From Bradyrhizobium manausense (GTDB lineage Bacteria > Pseudomonadota > Alphaproteobacteria > Rhizobiales > Xanthobacteraceae), in contig NZ_JAFCKB010000006.1 in the NCBI RefSeq assembly GCF_018130615.1, positions 186,001 through 250,000 on the forward strand: 64,000 nt of DNA, given 5' to 3'. Of the stretch, positions 50,162-60,260 are shown in pieces (the first letter of the stretch is position 1; each line of letters starts with the position of its first letter). A model generated the notes under the pieces. That model ran no database searches and was not told the DNA's origin. It saw nothing but the letters and a program-made list of their open reading frames with translations. A program made the position numbers and the translations under genes.

Positions 50162-50992
50162 ATGGCCAAGAAGAAGCGTGGCGATGCACATGGAGGTGGT
50201 CACGGCTGGTTCGTGACCTTCGCCGACCTGATGGGATTGATGATGAGCTTCTTCGTGATGCTCGTCGCGTTCTCGACACAGGACGCCAACAAGCTGAAGG
50301 TCGTCGCAGGCTCCATGCGCGACGCCTTCGGTGTCCAGAGCGAAGCGCGCTATGCCGGCATCGTCGAGTCGGACGGCCTGCCGACCCGCCCGCGGCTGAA
50401 GAACGTCGACCACATCGAGCCCGAGGACGCCTCCAACACCCCGACGCCGGATCAGGAAGATCGCGACCGCACCTCCGGCGCGAAGATGAAGATCGATCGT
50501 AACTTTGCGCTTGCTGCGGCCTCGCTGCGCCAGGCGTTGCAGGACATGCCGGAGCTGACCGAAATGTCCAAGCACGTCATGTTCGAGGAGACCAAGCAGG
50601 GCCTCAACCTCGAGATCGTCGACCAGGACGGCCGCTCGATGTTCGCGGATGGTTCCAAGGTGCCCTACGACCGCACCCGCCGCCTGATCGAGAAGCTCGC
50701 AATCCCGCTCAAGGCGACCCCCTTGCGCGTCTCCATCGCCGGCCACACTGCGGCGGGCTTCGTGCCGACCCGTAGCGATTACGGCGCCTTCGACCTCTCG
50801 GCCGACCGCGCCAACGCGGTGCGCCAGATCCTCGAGCGCGAGGGCCTGCCGCCGTCGCACATCTTTGCGGTTTCCGGCAAGGCGGACACCCAGCCGCTGT
50901 TCCCCGACGATCCGTCGCTCGCCGCGAACCGGCGCGTCACCATCACGCTGATGCGTGAAGATCCGCCGCTGCCGCCGAACTTGAAGCCCTAA
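50162..50992 (+). CDS. MotB-type stator protein with OmpA peptidoglycan-binding domain
   Basis: The 276-aa protein has a short cytoplasmic tail, one membrane helix (about residues 16-40) and Asp22 in VTFADLMGLMM, the proton-binding residue of MotB. An acidic linker (about 70-110) is followed by an OmpA-like domain (about 140-265) with TPLRVSIAGHTAAGF and DLSADRANAVRQIL. It pairs with the MotA-like protein (23 bases upstream). The pair could drive one of the flagellar systems or another rotary complex. Confidence 0.85.
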   Translation: MAKKKRGDAHGGGHGWFVTFADLMGLMMSFFVMLVAFSTQDANKLKVVAGSMRDAFGVQSEARYAGIVESDGLPTRPRLKNVDHIEPEDASNTPTPDQEDRDRTSGAKMKIDRNFALAAASLRQALQDMPELTEMSKHVMFEETKQGLNLEIVDQDGRSMFADGSKVPYDRTRRLIEKLAIPLKATPLRVSIAGHTAAGFVPTRSDYGAFDLSADRANAVRQILEREGLPPSHIFAVSGKADTQPLFPDDPSLAANRRVTITLMREDPPLPPNLKP

Positions 50993-51165
50993 ATCCGTTG
51001 CGCTACCATTTTACCTGAGACGTATCGTCGCGACGGCGACGAACGTGGCCGAGCCGTCACAGCATCCACGGCTGCGCCTGCTATGGTGGCGAGCCGATTG
51101 ACAGTCGCGGCGGAAGCGTCAAAAGGCGCCGGATCAATTCCAGGGACGAAGCGTTTTCCACCCTC

Positions 51166-53064
51166 ATGACGGCGAGCATCACATCGACCGAGACCCAGGA
51201 CGGGCCGGTCACTTCGGGCTTTTGGTCCCTTACGCTCGGGAGCATCGGTGTCGTCTTCGGCGACATCGGCACCTCGCCGCTATACGCTTTCCACGAGGCG
51301 GTCAGAGGCGCGGCCCATGGCGAGCCGGTCACGCGGATCATGGTGCTCGGCGTGCTGTCGCTGATCCTGTGGGCGCTGCTGATCGTCGTCACCGCCAAAT
51401 ACGTGCTGCTGCTGCTGCGCGCCGACAACAACGGGGAGGGCGGCACGCTCTCGCTGATGGCGCTCGGCCAGCGCGCGCTGGGGCGACGGAGCTGGTTCCT
51501 GCTCGCGCTCGGCGTGGTCGGCGCCTCCATGTTCATCGGCGATTCCATGATCACGCCGGCGATCTCGGTGCTGTCGGCCGTCGACGGCCTCAAGCTCGCG
51601 ACGCCGGCGTTCGAGCATTATGTCGTGCCGCTCACAGTGCTGATCCTGGTGATGCTGTTCGCAGTTCAGAGCAAGGGCACCGCGCTGGTGGCTTCGGCCT
51701 TCGGGCCGGTGATGCTGATCTGGTTCACCTGTCTGGCGGTGCTGGGCGTCATCCACATCGCCGACGACCCGTCGGTGTTGGCGGCGATCAATCCCTATTA
51801 TGCGCTGCAATTCCTGCTTTCGCACGGCACGATCGGCCTGGTGACGCTCGGCGCCGTCTTCCTCGCCGTGACCGGCGGCGAGGCGCTCTACGCCGATCTC
51901 GGCCATTTCGGCCGCAAGCCGATCCAATCGGCCTGGATGTTCTTCGTGCTGCCATCGCTGCTGATCAATTATTTCGGGCAGGGCGCGCTGGTGCTGTCCG
52001 ATCCGAGCGCGATCGAGCACTCGTTCTATCGGATGGTGCCCGAGCATCTGGTGTTGCCGCTGGTCGGGCTCGCCACCGCGGCCACTGTGATCGCGAGTCA
52101 GGCGGTGATCACCGGTGCTTATTCTCTGGTCTATCAGGCGGTGCAGCTCGGCCTGCTGCCACGCTTCGAGGTGCGCTACACCTCCGAGACCCATGCCGGA
52201 CAGATCTATCTGCCGCGCGTCAACCGGCTGCTGCTGATCGGCGTGATGCTGCTGGTGCTGTTGTTCCACACACCGAGCAATCTGGCATCGGCCTATGGCA
52301 TCGCGGTCTCCACCACCATGGTCGCCGACGGCATCATGGGCTTCGTGGTGATCTGGAAATTGTGGAACTGGAAGGCCGCGACCGCGGCGATCGTGATCCT
52401 GCCCTTCGTCATGGTCGACATGACCTTCTTCAGCGCCAATTTGTTGAAGCTGCTCGAAGGCGCCTGGGTGCCATTGCTATTTGGCGCGGCCATGGCGGGA
52501 ACGATCTGGACCTGGCGGCGCGGCTCGGGAATCCTGATCCAGAAGACGCGCCGGATCGAGGTGCCGCTCGACGATCTGATCCGCAGCCTGGAGAAGCGTC
52601 CGCCCCACATCGTCAAGGGCACGGCGGTGTTCTTGACCAGCGATCCCGCCTTCGTGCCGACGGCGCTCCTGCACAATCTCAAACACAACAAGGTGCTGCA
52701 CGAGCACAACGTGATCCTGACCATCGAAACCGCGCACACGCCGCGGGTCGATTTGTCCGAGCGTTTCCGGATGGAGAAGATCAGCGAGAAGTTTTCCAAG
52801 GTGCGCCTGCGCTTCGGCTTCATGGAGCAGCCGAATGTGCCCAAGGCGCTCGCGATTGCACGCAAGCAGGGCTGGCAGTTCGACATCATGTCGACGTCGT
52901 TCTTCGTGTCGCGGCGCGCGTTGAAGGCGTCGGCGCAGTCGGGGATGCCGCTTTGGCAAGACCATCTGTTCATCGCGCTGAGCCGCTCGGCCAACGATGC
53001 TACCGACTATTTCCAGATTCCGACCGGACGGGTGGTTGAAGTTGGCACACAAGTCACCATTTAA
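51166..53064 (+). CDS. kup: Potassium uptake protein Kup (first copy)
   Basis: The 632-aa protein belongs to the HAK/KUP/KT family of K+/H+ symporters. It has 12 helices in the N-terminal 440 residues, including [15 protein letters not shown] (the family GDxGTSPLY motif), a charged first loop, and a cytoplasmic C-terminal domain. A second Kup gene starts 143 bases downstream; the two proteins are strongly similar throughout ([25 protein letters not shown]). Kup takes up K+, often at low external pH. Regulation is not visible. Confidence 0.93.
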   Translation: MTASITSTETQDGPVTSGFWSLTLGSIGVVFGDIGTSPLYAFHEAVRGAAHGEPVTRIMVLGVLSLILWALLIVVTAKYVLLLLRADNNGEGGTLSLMALGQRALGRRSWFLLALGVVGASMFIGDSMITPAISVLSAVDGLKLATPAFEHYVVPLTVLILVMLFAVQSKGTALVASAFGPVMLIWFTCLAVLGVIHIADDPSVLAAINPYYALQFLLSHGTIGLVTLGAVFLAVTGGEALYADLGHFGRKPIQSAWMFFVLPSLLINYFGQGALVLSDPSAIEHSFYRMVPEHLVLPLVGLATAATVIASQAVITGAYSLVYQAVQLGLLPRFEVRYTSETHAGQIYLPRVNRLLLIGVMLLVLLFHTPSNLASAYGIAVSTTMVADGIMGFVVIWKLWNWKAATAAIVILPFVMVDMTFFSANLLKLLEGAWVPLLFGAAMAGTIWTWRRGSGILIQKTRRIEVPLDDLIRSLEKRPPHIVKGTAVFLTSDPAFVPTALLHNLKHNKVLHEHNVILTIETAHTPRVDLSERFRMEKISEKFSKVRLRFGFMEQPNVPKALAIARKQGWQFDIMSTSFFVSRRALKASAQSGMPLWQDHLFIALSRSANDATDYFQIPTGRVVEVGTQVTI

Positions 53065-53206
53065 ACGCACTTGGCGGACCTATGCGAAATTTGCATGGTG
53101 AGGGCCCAGAATCGGGCTAGGCTATGCCGGCAGCGCAGGACTATAAGCCCGCGCTCTTCCGCCGTTGTGCAGTGAAGCATTTTTTTAGAGGCCACTGGGC
53201 TCTCCC

Positions 53207-55135
53207 ATGACAAGCGACGTAGCAGTTCCCGCCCCGGAAACGGCGGCGGCCAACGGGCATGGCGACGCCCACACCACAGCCGGCTTCGGGGCGCTGACGC
53301 TCGGCAGCATCGGCGTGGTCTATGGCGATATCGGCACCAGCCCGCTCTACGCGTTCCGCGAGGCGGTGACTGCGGCTTCAGGTGCCGAGGGGACGCCGAC
53401 GACGGCGGCGATCCTTGGCGTGGTCTCCCTGATCTTGTGGGCGCTCATCGTCGTGGTGACGCTCAAATACGTCGTGATCCTGCTGCGTGCCGACAACAAC
53501 GGCGAGGGTGGCACGCTGGCCCTGATGGCGCTGGCCCAGCGCGCGGTCGGCGCCGGTGGGGCGACCATCGTCCTGCTCGGCATCATCTCAGGCGCCCTGT
53601 TCTACGGCGACGCCGTGATTACGCCGGCGCTTTCGGTACTGTCGGCGATCGAGGGCATGAAGGACGTCACTTTGACGTTCGAGCCTTACATCGTTCCGTT
53701 GACCGTGGTGATCCTGGTCTGCCTGTTCGCCGTGCAGTCGCGCGGCACCGCCCGCGTCGCCGCGTTCTTCGGTCCCGTGATGTGCGTCTGGTTTGCGGTG
53801 ATCGCAGTGGCGGCGGTCCACCCGATCATCCGACAGCCGCAGGTGCTGTTGGCCCTGAATCCCCTCTACGCCGTATCCTTCATGATCCATCACGGCATCA
53901 TCGGTTTCGTGACGCTGGGTGCGGTGTTCCTGGCCGTGACCGGCGCTGAGGCGCTCTATGCCGACCTTGGCCATTTCGGAAAGCGGCCGATCCAGACTGC
54001 CTGGCTGTTCATCGTGCTGCCATCGCTGGCGCTGAACTATCTCGGGCAGGGCGCGCTCGTGCTCGCCGATCCCGCCGCGATCGAAAGCCCGTTCTTTCAG
54101 CTGTTTCCGCAGGGCTGGATCCGCGGCGGCATGGTCGTGCTAGCCACTGCCGCCACCGTGATCGCGAGCCAGGCCGTGATCACCGGCGCCTATTCGCTGA
54201 CGCGGCAGGCAATTCAGCTCGGCCTGCTGCCGCGCTTTGAAATTCGCCATACCTCGGAAACCCATTCCGGCCAGATCTTCATCCCGCGCATCAACCAGCT
54301 GCTGCTGGTCGCGGTGGTGCTGCTGGTGCTGTTGTTCCGCTCGTCCAGCGCGCTCGCCTCCGCCTACGGCATCTCCGTCACCGGCACGATGGTGGTCACG
54401 GCAATGATGGGCTTTGTGGTGATCTGGAAGGTCTGGCGGTGGTCGCCCTTCGCGGCGGCGGCCCTGATCGCGCCGTTCCTGTTCCTTGACCTGACCTTCC
54501 TGGCCGCCAACCTGCTCAAGGTATTCGAGGGCGGCTGGGTGCCGCTCGCGCTCGGCTCCCTCATGATCATCATGATGTACACGTGGCGGCGCGGCAGCCG
54601 GCTCCTGTTCGAGAAGTCGCGCAAGCTCGAATTCCCGCTCGCCGACCTCGTGGCGATGCTGGAGAAGCGGCCGCCGCAGCGGGTGCCTGGCACGGCCGTG
54701 TTCCTGACCAGCGATCCCCTGAGCGCACCGACCGCGCTGATGCATAGTCTGAAACACTACAAAGTGCTTCACGAGAAGAATGTCATTCTCACCATCGAGA
54801 CCGCGCAGACCCCGCGGATCGATCCGGCCGAGCGCGTCAAGCTGGAACAGGTCAGCCCCACCTTCTCCAAGGTGACGCTGAAGTTCGGCTTCATGGAATC
54901 GCCCAACGTGCCGAAGGCGCTCGCCATCGCCCGCAAGCTCGGTTGGCAGTTCGACATCATGTCGACCTCGTTCTTCCTGTCGCGGAGGGCGCTGAAGCCC
55001 GCCGCCCATTCCGGCATGCCGCGCTGGCAGGACCGGCTGTTCATCTCGCTCAGCCGCTCCGCCAACGACGCCACCGACTATTTCCAGATCCCCTCTGGCC
55101 GCGTGGTCGAGGTCGGCACGCAGGTGACGATCTAG
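53207..55135 (+). CDS. kup: Potassium uptake protein Kup (second copy)
   Basis: The 642-aa paralogue of the preceding gene has the same KUP layout ([32 protein letters not shown], then the cytoplasmic domain ending [11 protein letters not shown] in both proteins). Similarity extends over the full length, so the pair arose by tandem duplication. Differences lie mainly in the N-terminal tail (about residues 1-30). The two may differ in affinity or regulation. A promoter may lie in the 142-base gap. Confidence 0.93.
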   Translation: MTSDVAVPAPETAAANGHGDAHTTAGFGALTLGSIGVVYGDIGTSPLYAFREAVTAASGAEGTPTTAAILGVVSLILWALIVVVTLKYVVILLRADNNGEGGTLALMALAQRAVGAGGATIVLLGIISGALFYGDAVITPALSVLSAIEGMKDVTLTFEPYIVPLTVVILVCLFAVQSRGTARVAAFFGPVMCVWFAVIAVAAVHPIIRQPQVLLALNPLYAVSFMIHHGIIGFVTLGAVFLAVTGAEALYADLGHFGKRPIQTAWLFIVLPSLALNYLGQGALVLADPAAIESPFFQLFPQGWIRGGMVVLATAATVIASQAVITGAYSLTRQAIQLGLLPRFEIRHTSETHSGQIFIPRINQLLLVAVVLLVLLFRSSSALASAYGISVTGTMVVTAMMGFVVIWKVWRWSPFAAAALIAPFLFLDLTFLAANLLKVFEGGWVPLALGSLMIIMMYTWRRGSRLLFEKSRKLEFPLADLVAMLEKRPPQRVPGTAVFLTSDPLSAPTALMHSLKHYKVLHEKNVILTIETAQTPRIDPAERVKLEQVSPTFSKVTLKFGFMESPNVPKALAIARKLGWQFDIMSTSFFLSRRALKPAAHSGMPRWQDRLFISLSRSANDATDYFQIPSGRVVEVGTQVTI

Positions 55136-55293
55136 GCAGGCGAGCCAAGGCCGCACTTCAAGTCGCTGCGATTTAGCTTTAACTTGCGCAAGGCAGCTCA
55201 AGCCTTTGTAGCGCTTGATTTTCGTATGCCGAGAGGCGAGGTTGCCGGCCGCCGGGATTGCCCGGAACGCGCCCCGCGACGTTGGAGGATGAT

Positions 55294-55620
55294 GTGGCAA
55301 ATCAAGTACAGGATCTGACCCCGGACGAGGTCTCCAAGGGTGTCGCGGAAGGGCGCTATCTGCTCGTCGACGTCCGTGAGCCGAACGAGGTCGCGGCCGA
55401 GGCTTACCCTTACGGCGTCGTCGTGCCGCTCTCGACGTTCGATCCAAAGGCCATCCCGGATCCTGCCGGCAAGGAGGTCGTGTTCGCCTGCCGCTCGGGC
55501 AAGCGCTCGGTGACCGCCTCGCTCGCCGCCCAGGCTGCGGGTCTGCCTTACGACAAGCATCTGGCCGGCGGCATGCTCGGCTGGAAGGCGGCGGGTCTTC
55601 CCAGCAAGGTCGGCGGTTAG
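55294..55620 (+). CDS. Rhodanese-like single-domain sulfurtransferase
   Basis: The 108-aa protein is a single rhodanese domain. The catalytic Cys lies in FACRSGKRS (the active-site loop CRSGKRS). It starts LTPDEVSKGVAEGRYLLVDVREPNEV. It transfers sulfane sulfur, for example to cyanide or thiols, and may detoxify or deliver sulfur. I start at the GTG at 55294 because GGAGG lies five bases upstream. It is followed seven bases later by an aminotransferase gene on the same strand. Confidence 0.88.
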   Translation: MANQVQDLTPDEVSKGVAEGRYLLVDVREPNEVAAEAYPYGVVVPLSTFDPKAIPDPAGKEVVFACRSGKRSVTASLAAQAAGLPYDKHLAGGMLGWKAAGLPSKVGG

Positions 55621-55627
55621 CCCGGCG

Positions 55628-56809
55628 ATGACGACCAAGAGCTCCTCGCTGAACAAGGTCTTCGCCGACCTTCCCGTCACCATCTTCGAGGCGATGTCGC
55701 AGGCCGCGCGCGACAACAACGCCATCAATCTCGGTCAGGGTTTTCCAGACGATCCAGGCCCGGAGGACATCCGCCGCGCCGCGGCCGAGGCCTCGCTGAA
55801 CGGCTACAACCAGTATCCGTCGATGATGGGCATCCCGGAGCTGCGCCAGGCGATCGCGGCGCATTACGGTCATTGGCACGGGCTCAAGCTCGATCCGATG
55901 AGCGAGGTGATGGTCACCTCCGGTGGCACCGAGGCTTTGACCTCGGCGATCCTCGCGGTGGTGCAGCCCGGTGACGAGGTGGTCTGCTTCCAGCCGGTCT
56001 ACGATTCCTACCTGCCGATCATCCGCCAGGCCGGCGGCATTCCGCGCCTGGTACGGCTCGAGCCGCCGGGCTGGCGGCTGAACGAGGAGATGCTGAAAAG
56101 CGTCTTCAATTCAAAGACCAAGGCAGTCCTGTTCAACAATCCCTTGAATCCGTCCGCAGTGGTTTATCCGCGCGAGGACCTCGAGCTGCTCGCGCGCTAC
56201 TGTCAGGAGTTCGACGTCATCGCGATCTGCGACGAGGTCTGGGAGCACGTCACGTTCGACGAGCACAAGCACATCCCGCTGATTACCATCCCCGGCATGC
56301 GGGACCGCACCATCAAGGTCGGTTCGGCCGGCAAGATCTTCTCGCTGACCGGCTGGAAGATCGGCTTCGTCTGCGCTGCGCCGCCGCTGCTGCGTGTCGC
56401 CGCCAAGGTGCACCAGTTCCTGACCTTCACCACCGCGCCGAACCTCCAGGCCGCCGTCGCCTACGGCCTCGGCAAGCCCGACGAGTACTTCCTGTCGATG
56501 CGCAAGGATCTGACGCGGAGCCGGGATCGTCTGACCAAGGGGCTGGAGAGCCTTGGCTTCCCCGTGCTGAAGTCGCAGGGAACCTACTTCCTCACCGTCG
56601 ACCTGTCGCCGCTCGGGCTCAACGAGAGCGATGCCGAATTCTGCTGGCGGATCGTGAAGGACTACAAGGTCGCCGCGATCCCTGTCTCGGCGTTCTACGA
56701 GCAGGACCCCGTGACCTCGGTGGTGCGCTTCTGCTTTGCCAAAAAGGACCAGACGCTGGACACCGCCCTGGAGCGGCTGTCCGACGCGATACGCGGACGC
56801 AAGAGGTAG
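55628..56809 (+). CDS. Class I/II PLP aminotransferase (methionine/kynurenine-type)
   Basis: The 393-aa enzyme uses pyridoxal phosphate. The internal aldimine Lys lies in SAGKIFSLTGWKIG, the cofactor pocket residues are in TSGGTEALTSAIL and NPLNPSAV, and the substrate Arg is in VVRFCFAKK. The overall pattern resembles YbdL/KAT-like aminotransferases acting on methionine, glutamine or kynurenine. It follows the rhodanese gene by seven bases and precedes a binding-protein gene, so the three may be co-transcribed. Substrate unassigned. Confidence 0.85.
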   Translation: MTTKSSSLNKVFADLPVTIFEAMSQAARDNNAINLGQGFPDDPGPEDIRRAAAEASLNGYNQYPSMMGIPELRQAIAAHYGHWHGLKLDPMSEVMVTSGGTEALTSAILAVVQPGDEVVCFQPVYDSYLPIIRQAGGIPRLVRLEPPGWRLNEEMLKSVFNSKTKAVLFNNPLNPSAVVYPREDLELLARYCQEFDVIAICDEVWEHVTFDEHKHIPLITIPGMRDRTIKVGSAGKIFSLTGWKIGFVCAAPPLLRVAAKVHQFLTFTTAPNLQAAVAYGLGKPDEYFLSMRKDLTRSRDRLTKGLESLGFPVLKSQGTYFLTVDLSPLGLNESDAEFCWRIVKDYKVAAIPVSAFYEQDPVTSVVRFCFAKKDQTLDTALERLSDAIRGRKR

Positions 56810-56816
56810 ACCTGAG

Positions 56817-57929
56817 ATGACGAATGTCAGCGGCTTGAGGCTTTGCCTCGGTTTTGCAATCGCCGCAGCGCTGACGTTGTTCTCCGTCCCGGCAAGGGCC
56901 GAGGAGCGGGTCGTCAACTTCTACAATTGGTCGAACTACATGGCGCCCGATGTCCTCGAGGCCTTCAGCAAGGAGACCGGCATCAAGGTGGTCTACGACA
57001 CCTTCGATGCCAACGAGACGCTGGAGACGCGCCTGATGGCCGGCAAGTCCGGCTATGACGTCGTGGTGCCCACGGCCTATTTCCTGCAGCGCCAGATCAA
57101 GGCCAACATCTTCCAGAAGCTCGACAAGTCGAAGCTGCCGAACCTTAGCCATGCCTGGCCGATGGTGACGAAGAATCTCGCGACCTACGATCCAGGCAAC
57201 AATTTCGCCGCGAACTACATGTGGGGCACGACGGGCATCGGCTACAACGTCGCCAAGGTGAAGCAGATTCTCGGGCCCGACGCGAAGATCGACAGCTGGG
57301 ACGTCGTCTTCAAGCCGGAGAACCTCGCCAAGTTCAGGGATTGCGGCGTGCACATGCTGGACTCCGCCGACGACATCTTTCCGGCGGCGCTGAACTATCT
57401 CGGGCTCGATCCGAACTCGACCAAGCAGGCCGACCTCGAGAAGGCTGCCGACGTCGTCGCAAAAGTACGGCCCTTCGTGCGCAAGTTCCACTCCTCCGAA
57501 TACCTAAGCGCACTCGCGACCGGCGAGATCTGCTTCGTGGTCGGGTGGTCCGGCGACATCATGCAGGCCCGTGCCCGTGCGGCCGAGGCCAAGAGCGGCA
57601 TCGAGATCGGCTATGCCATTCCGAAGGAAGGCGCGCAGATGTTCTTCGACAATCTCGCGATCCCCGCGGATGCCAAGAACGTCAAGGAAGCCTACGAGCT
57701 GATCAACTATCTCTACCGCCCGGACGTTGCCGCCAAGAACTCGGACTTCCTGTCCTACGCCAACGGCAACCTCGCCAGCCAGAAGCTGGTCGATCCGAAG
57801 ATACTGAACGACAAGAACATCTATCCGGACGAGGCGACGCTGGCAAAGCTGTTCGTCATCACGGCGCGCGATCCCGCGACCCAGCGGATCATCAACCGGC
57901 TCTGGACCAAGGTGAAGACGGGGAGGTGA
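56817..57929 (+). CDS. Polyamine-type periplasmic binding protein (PotF-like)
   Basis: The 370-aa protein has a signal peptide (about residues 1-28, cleavage ARA-EE) and the PotD/PotF hallmarks VVNFYNWSNYMAPDVLEAF, DVVVPTAYFLQRQ and WGTTGIGYN. It binds a spermidine- or putrescine-like cation in the periplasm. No ABC permease or ATPase genes are adjacent, so it is an orphan binding protein or partners one encoded elsewhere. It follows the aminotransferase gene by seven bases and ends 18 bases from the convergent lpxXL gene. Confidence 0.85.
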   Translation: MTNVSGLRLCLGFAIAAALTLFSVPARAEERVVNFYNWSNYMAPDVLEAFSKETGIKVVYDTFDANETLETRLMAGKSGYDVVVPTAYFLQRQIKANIFQKLDKSKLPNLSHAWPMVTKNLATYDPGNNFAANYMWGTTGIGYNVAKVKQILGPDAKIDSWDVVFKPENLAKFRDCGVHMLDSADDIFPAALNYLGLDPNSTKQADLEKAADVVAKVRPFVRKFHSSEYLSALATGEICFVVGWSGDIMQARARAAEAKSGIEIGYAIPKEGAQMFFDNLAIPADAKNVKEAYELINYLYRPDVAAKNSDFLSYANGNLASQKLVDPKILNDKNIYPDEATLAKLFVITARDPATQRIINRLWTKVKTGR

Positions 57930-57947
57930 GGGCGGCGGCTCAGCTGG

Positions 57948-58880
57948 TTACCGCCACCGCCGGTGCAGCCAGAGCCACTGCTCCGGATATTCACGCACCC
58001 AGCCTTCGATCACATTGGTGACCGCCTGCGTCGTGCCCTGGATGTCGATCTTGCCCTCGGCATCGCGCACCGGCGGAATTTCTTCGGTCAGCTCGGCGCG
58101 GAAGCGGAAGCCGGGCAGGCGGACGATGCGCACGCCGTGGATCGGGCATTCGACCTGGCGCAGCAGGCGCGCCAGCATCGGGTTGGCGCGGGTCTTGCGG
58201 CCGAAGAAGGTGACCTCGACGCCGCCGGTGAGATACTGGTCGACCAGCATGGCGACGTGCTTGCCATCCTTGAGCGCCTGTCCGAGCCGCAGCGGCGCAT
58301 CGCGGCCCGCGGGGATCAGCGTGCCCATGTTGACCTGGCGCATTTCCTGGATGATGCGGTCGGCCGAGGCGATGTTCGGACGGCGGTAGAGGATCGCAGC
58401 ATCGAGCCCGTGCGCGGGGGCAGCGAGCGCGGGCAATTCCCAATTGGCCAGATGCGAGGCGAAGATCAGGGCCGGTTTGCCGTCGTCCCTGATCCGGTCG
58501 TACAGCTCGATGGTGCGCTTCGGCAGCTCGATCCGGCTGCGTTCCGGATGCGCGCGGTCGTAGTCCCAGACATGGTCGATATGGGCGAACTCGGCGCCGA
58601 TGCGGCCGAGATTGTCCCACACGCCCATCAGGATCTGTTCGATCTCATCGGGCGATTTCTCAGGGAATGCCGCGGTGAGATTGGCGCGGCCGATGCGGTG
58701 CTCGCGCAGGCGCGGGCCGATCGTCTTGGTGACGCGCGCGAAAAAGTCCGACGTCTTGACCGGATCGAAATAGCGGGTCGTGCGCAGCATGCCGACCGTG
58801 GCCGCGCCGATCAGGCCGCCGCCGATCGATTTGGCTGCATTCCGCGCGCGAATCTTCGTGCTGATAGGAATCAGCGCCAT
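57948..58880 (-). CDS. lpxXL: Lipid A very-long-chain acyltransferase LpxXL
   Basis: The 310-aa protein is a lysophospholipid-acyltransferase-like enzyme (HtrB/MsbB family). It has the conserved HLANWE motif (His and Glu pair of the H-x4-E box), LIPAGRDAPL, and a C-terminal basic YPEQWLWLHRRWR. The genes directly upstream (fabF1, fabF2, fabZ, acpXL) make the long acyl chain that LpxXL attaches to lipid A. It is the last gene of that cluster, with eight bases after the fabF1 stop. The identification rests on cluster context as well as sequence. Confidence 0.88.
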   Translation of the reverse strand: MALIPISTKIRARNAAKSIGGGLIGAATVGMLRTTRYFDPVKTSDFFARVTKTIGPRLREHRIGRANLTAAFPEKSPDEIEQILMGVWDNLGRIGAEFAHIDHVWDYDRAHPERSRIELPKRTIELYDRIRDDGKPALIFASHLANWELPALAAPAHGLDAAILYRRPNIASADRIIQEMRQVNMGTLIPAGRDAPLRLGQALKDGKHVAMLVDQYLTGGVEVTFFGRKTRANPMLARLLRQVECPIHGVRIVRLPGFRFRAELTEEIPPVRDAEGKIDIQGTTQAVTNVIEGWVREYPEQWLWLHRRWR

Positions 58881-58888
58881 GCGTCCGG

Positions 58889-60166
58889 TCAGGCCGGTTC
58901 GCGGGTCAGGATCAGCGAGGCGTTCTGGCCGCCGAAGCCGAACGAGTTCGACATGACGGCGGTGACGCGGGCGTCGCGCGCCTTGTTGCCGACGACGTCG
59001 AACAGGATCGTGGGATCGGGATTGTCGTAGTTGATGGTCGGCGGGATGCGCTGATGCTCCAGCGTCAGCAGCGAGAAGATCGCCTCGACCGCACCCGCGG
59101 CCGAGATGGTGTGACCGACCATCGATTTGTTGGAGGTGACGGGAATCTTCTGCAGGAGGTCGCCGAACACGGCCGATGTCGTGTTGTACTCCATCTTGTC
59201 GTTTTCGGGCGTGGCGGTGCCATGCGCGTTGATGTGGTCGATCTGGTCCGGCGTCATGCCGGCATCGGCCAGCGTCTTGTTCATGCAGCCGATGATCGGC
59301 TTGCCATCGGGCGACGAACGGGTGCGGTGGAAGGAATCGGTGAGCTCGCCGCAGCCGGCGATCACGCCGAGAATCTTCGCGCCGCGTGCGGTCGCGGCCT
59401 CATAGCTTTCCAGCACGAGGGCGCCGGCGCCTTCGGCCATGACGAAGCCGTCGCGATTCTTGGAGAAGGGGCGGGAGGCCGCCTGCGGCGGATCGTTCTG
59501 GGTCGACAGCGCCGAGAGCAGCGAGAAGCGCACCAGCGCTTCAGGATTCACGGTGCCGTCGGTCGCGACGCACAGCGCCGCATCGGTCTCGCCGCGGCGG
59601 ATCGCCTCGACGCCGAGTTGGATCGAGGTCGCGCCCGAGGCGCAGGCCGTGGACAGCGAGATCGGCGAGCCCTTGGTGCCGAAGGTCTCGGCGAGGTGGG
59701 CGGCAACCGAGCCGAACATGAAGCGGTGATGATAGGCGCTGTACTTGCCGCCGCCGGAAATGCGCAAGAGATCGTCGTAGGTGAAGTCGGGCTTGCCAAC
59801 GGCGCGGCCGAGCTCGCGGCGCTGCGGCCATTCGACTTCGACCGGCGCAACCGCAAGGAAGAGCGGGCCCGGGAAATCGCCCTTGGCGCCGATGCCGGCT
59901 TGCTCGAGAGCTTCCTGGGTGACGAGTTCAGCCATCCGCTCGGAGAGGCCGGTGGAGGAGAACGGATCGACGCTGACGAAATCGACCGTGCCGGCCATCG
60001 TGGTCTTCAGCCCATCGATCGGAAAGCGCGTGATGGTGCGGATGCCGGATTCGCCCGCAACGAGCTTGGACCAATTATCAGCCTTGCCAGCGCCGAGCGA
60101 GGTCGTGATGCCCATGCCGGTAACGACGACAACGGGACGCCCGAGTTTGTCGCGTGGTGCAGTCAT
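58889..60166 (-). CDS. fabF1XL: Beta-ketoacyl-ACP synthase (FabF1XL)
   Basis: The 425-aa condensing enzyme has the complete catalytic triad: Cys175 in LSTACASGAT, His in NAHGTATPENDKMEY and His in SMVGHTISAAGA. It elongates the AcpXL-bound acyl chain to the very long fatty acid of lipid A. It is one of two ketosynthase-like genes; the partner at 60261 lacks the catalytic residues. The genes are separated by 94 bases containing a palindromic repeat. No dehydrogenase gene (adh/fabXL type) lies between it and lpxXL. Confidence 0.9.
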   Translation of the reverse strand: MTAPRDKLGRPVVVVTGMGITTSLGAGKADNWSKLVAGESGIRTITRFPIDGLKTTMAGTVDFVSVDPFSSTGLSERMAELVTQEALEQAGIGAKGDFPGPLFLAVAPVEVEWPQRRELGRAVGKPDFTYDDLLRISGGGKYSAYHHRFMFGSVAAHLAETFGTKGSPISLSTACASGATSIQLGVEAIRRGETDAALCVATDGTVNPEALVRFSLLSALSTQNDPPQAASRPFSKNRDGFVMAEGAGALVLESYEAATARGAKILGVIAGCGELTDSFHRTRSSPDGKPIIGCMNKTLADAGMTPDQIDHINAHGTATPENDKMEYNTTSAVFGDLLQKIPVTSNKSMVGHTISAAGAVEAIFSLLTLEHQRIPPTINYDNPDPTILFDVVGNKARDARVTAVMSNSFGFGGQNASLILTREPA

Positions 60167-60181
60167 GTCGATCCCCCGCTA

Positions 60182-60230
60182 GAGCATGATTCGGAAAGGC
60201 GTGATGCGGTCTTCCGAAAAGATCATGCTC
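60182..60230. repeat. GAGCATGAT palindromic repeat between fabF1XL and fabF2XL
   Basis: GAGCATGAT (60182-60190) is paired with ATCATGCTC (60222-60230) around a 31-base spacer containing GGAAAG and CTTCCG, which pair internally. It is a second copy of the family at 48261-48309. It lies inside the lipid A operon, between fabF2XL and fabF1XL, and could affect mRNA processing or expression of the downstream half. Confidence 0.7.
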
Positions 60231-60260
60231 GAACAATAACCTACTAGGGCGCGACGCGCG

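Noticed and set aside
51222-53039. 605-codon frame within the first kup gene
   Set aside because: It is an alternative frame of kup; kup has the full KUP signature and paralogue support.
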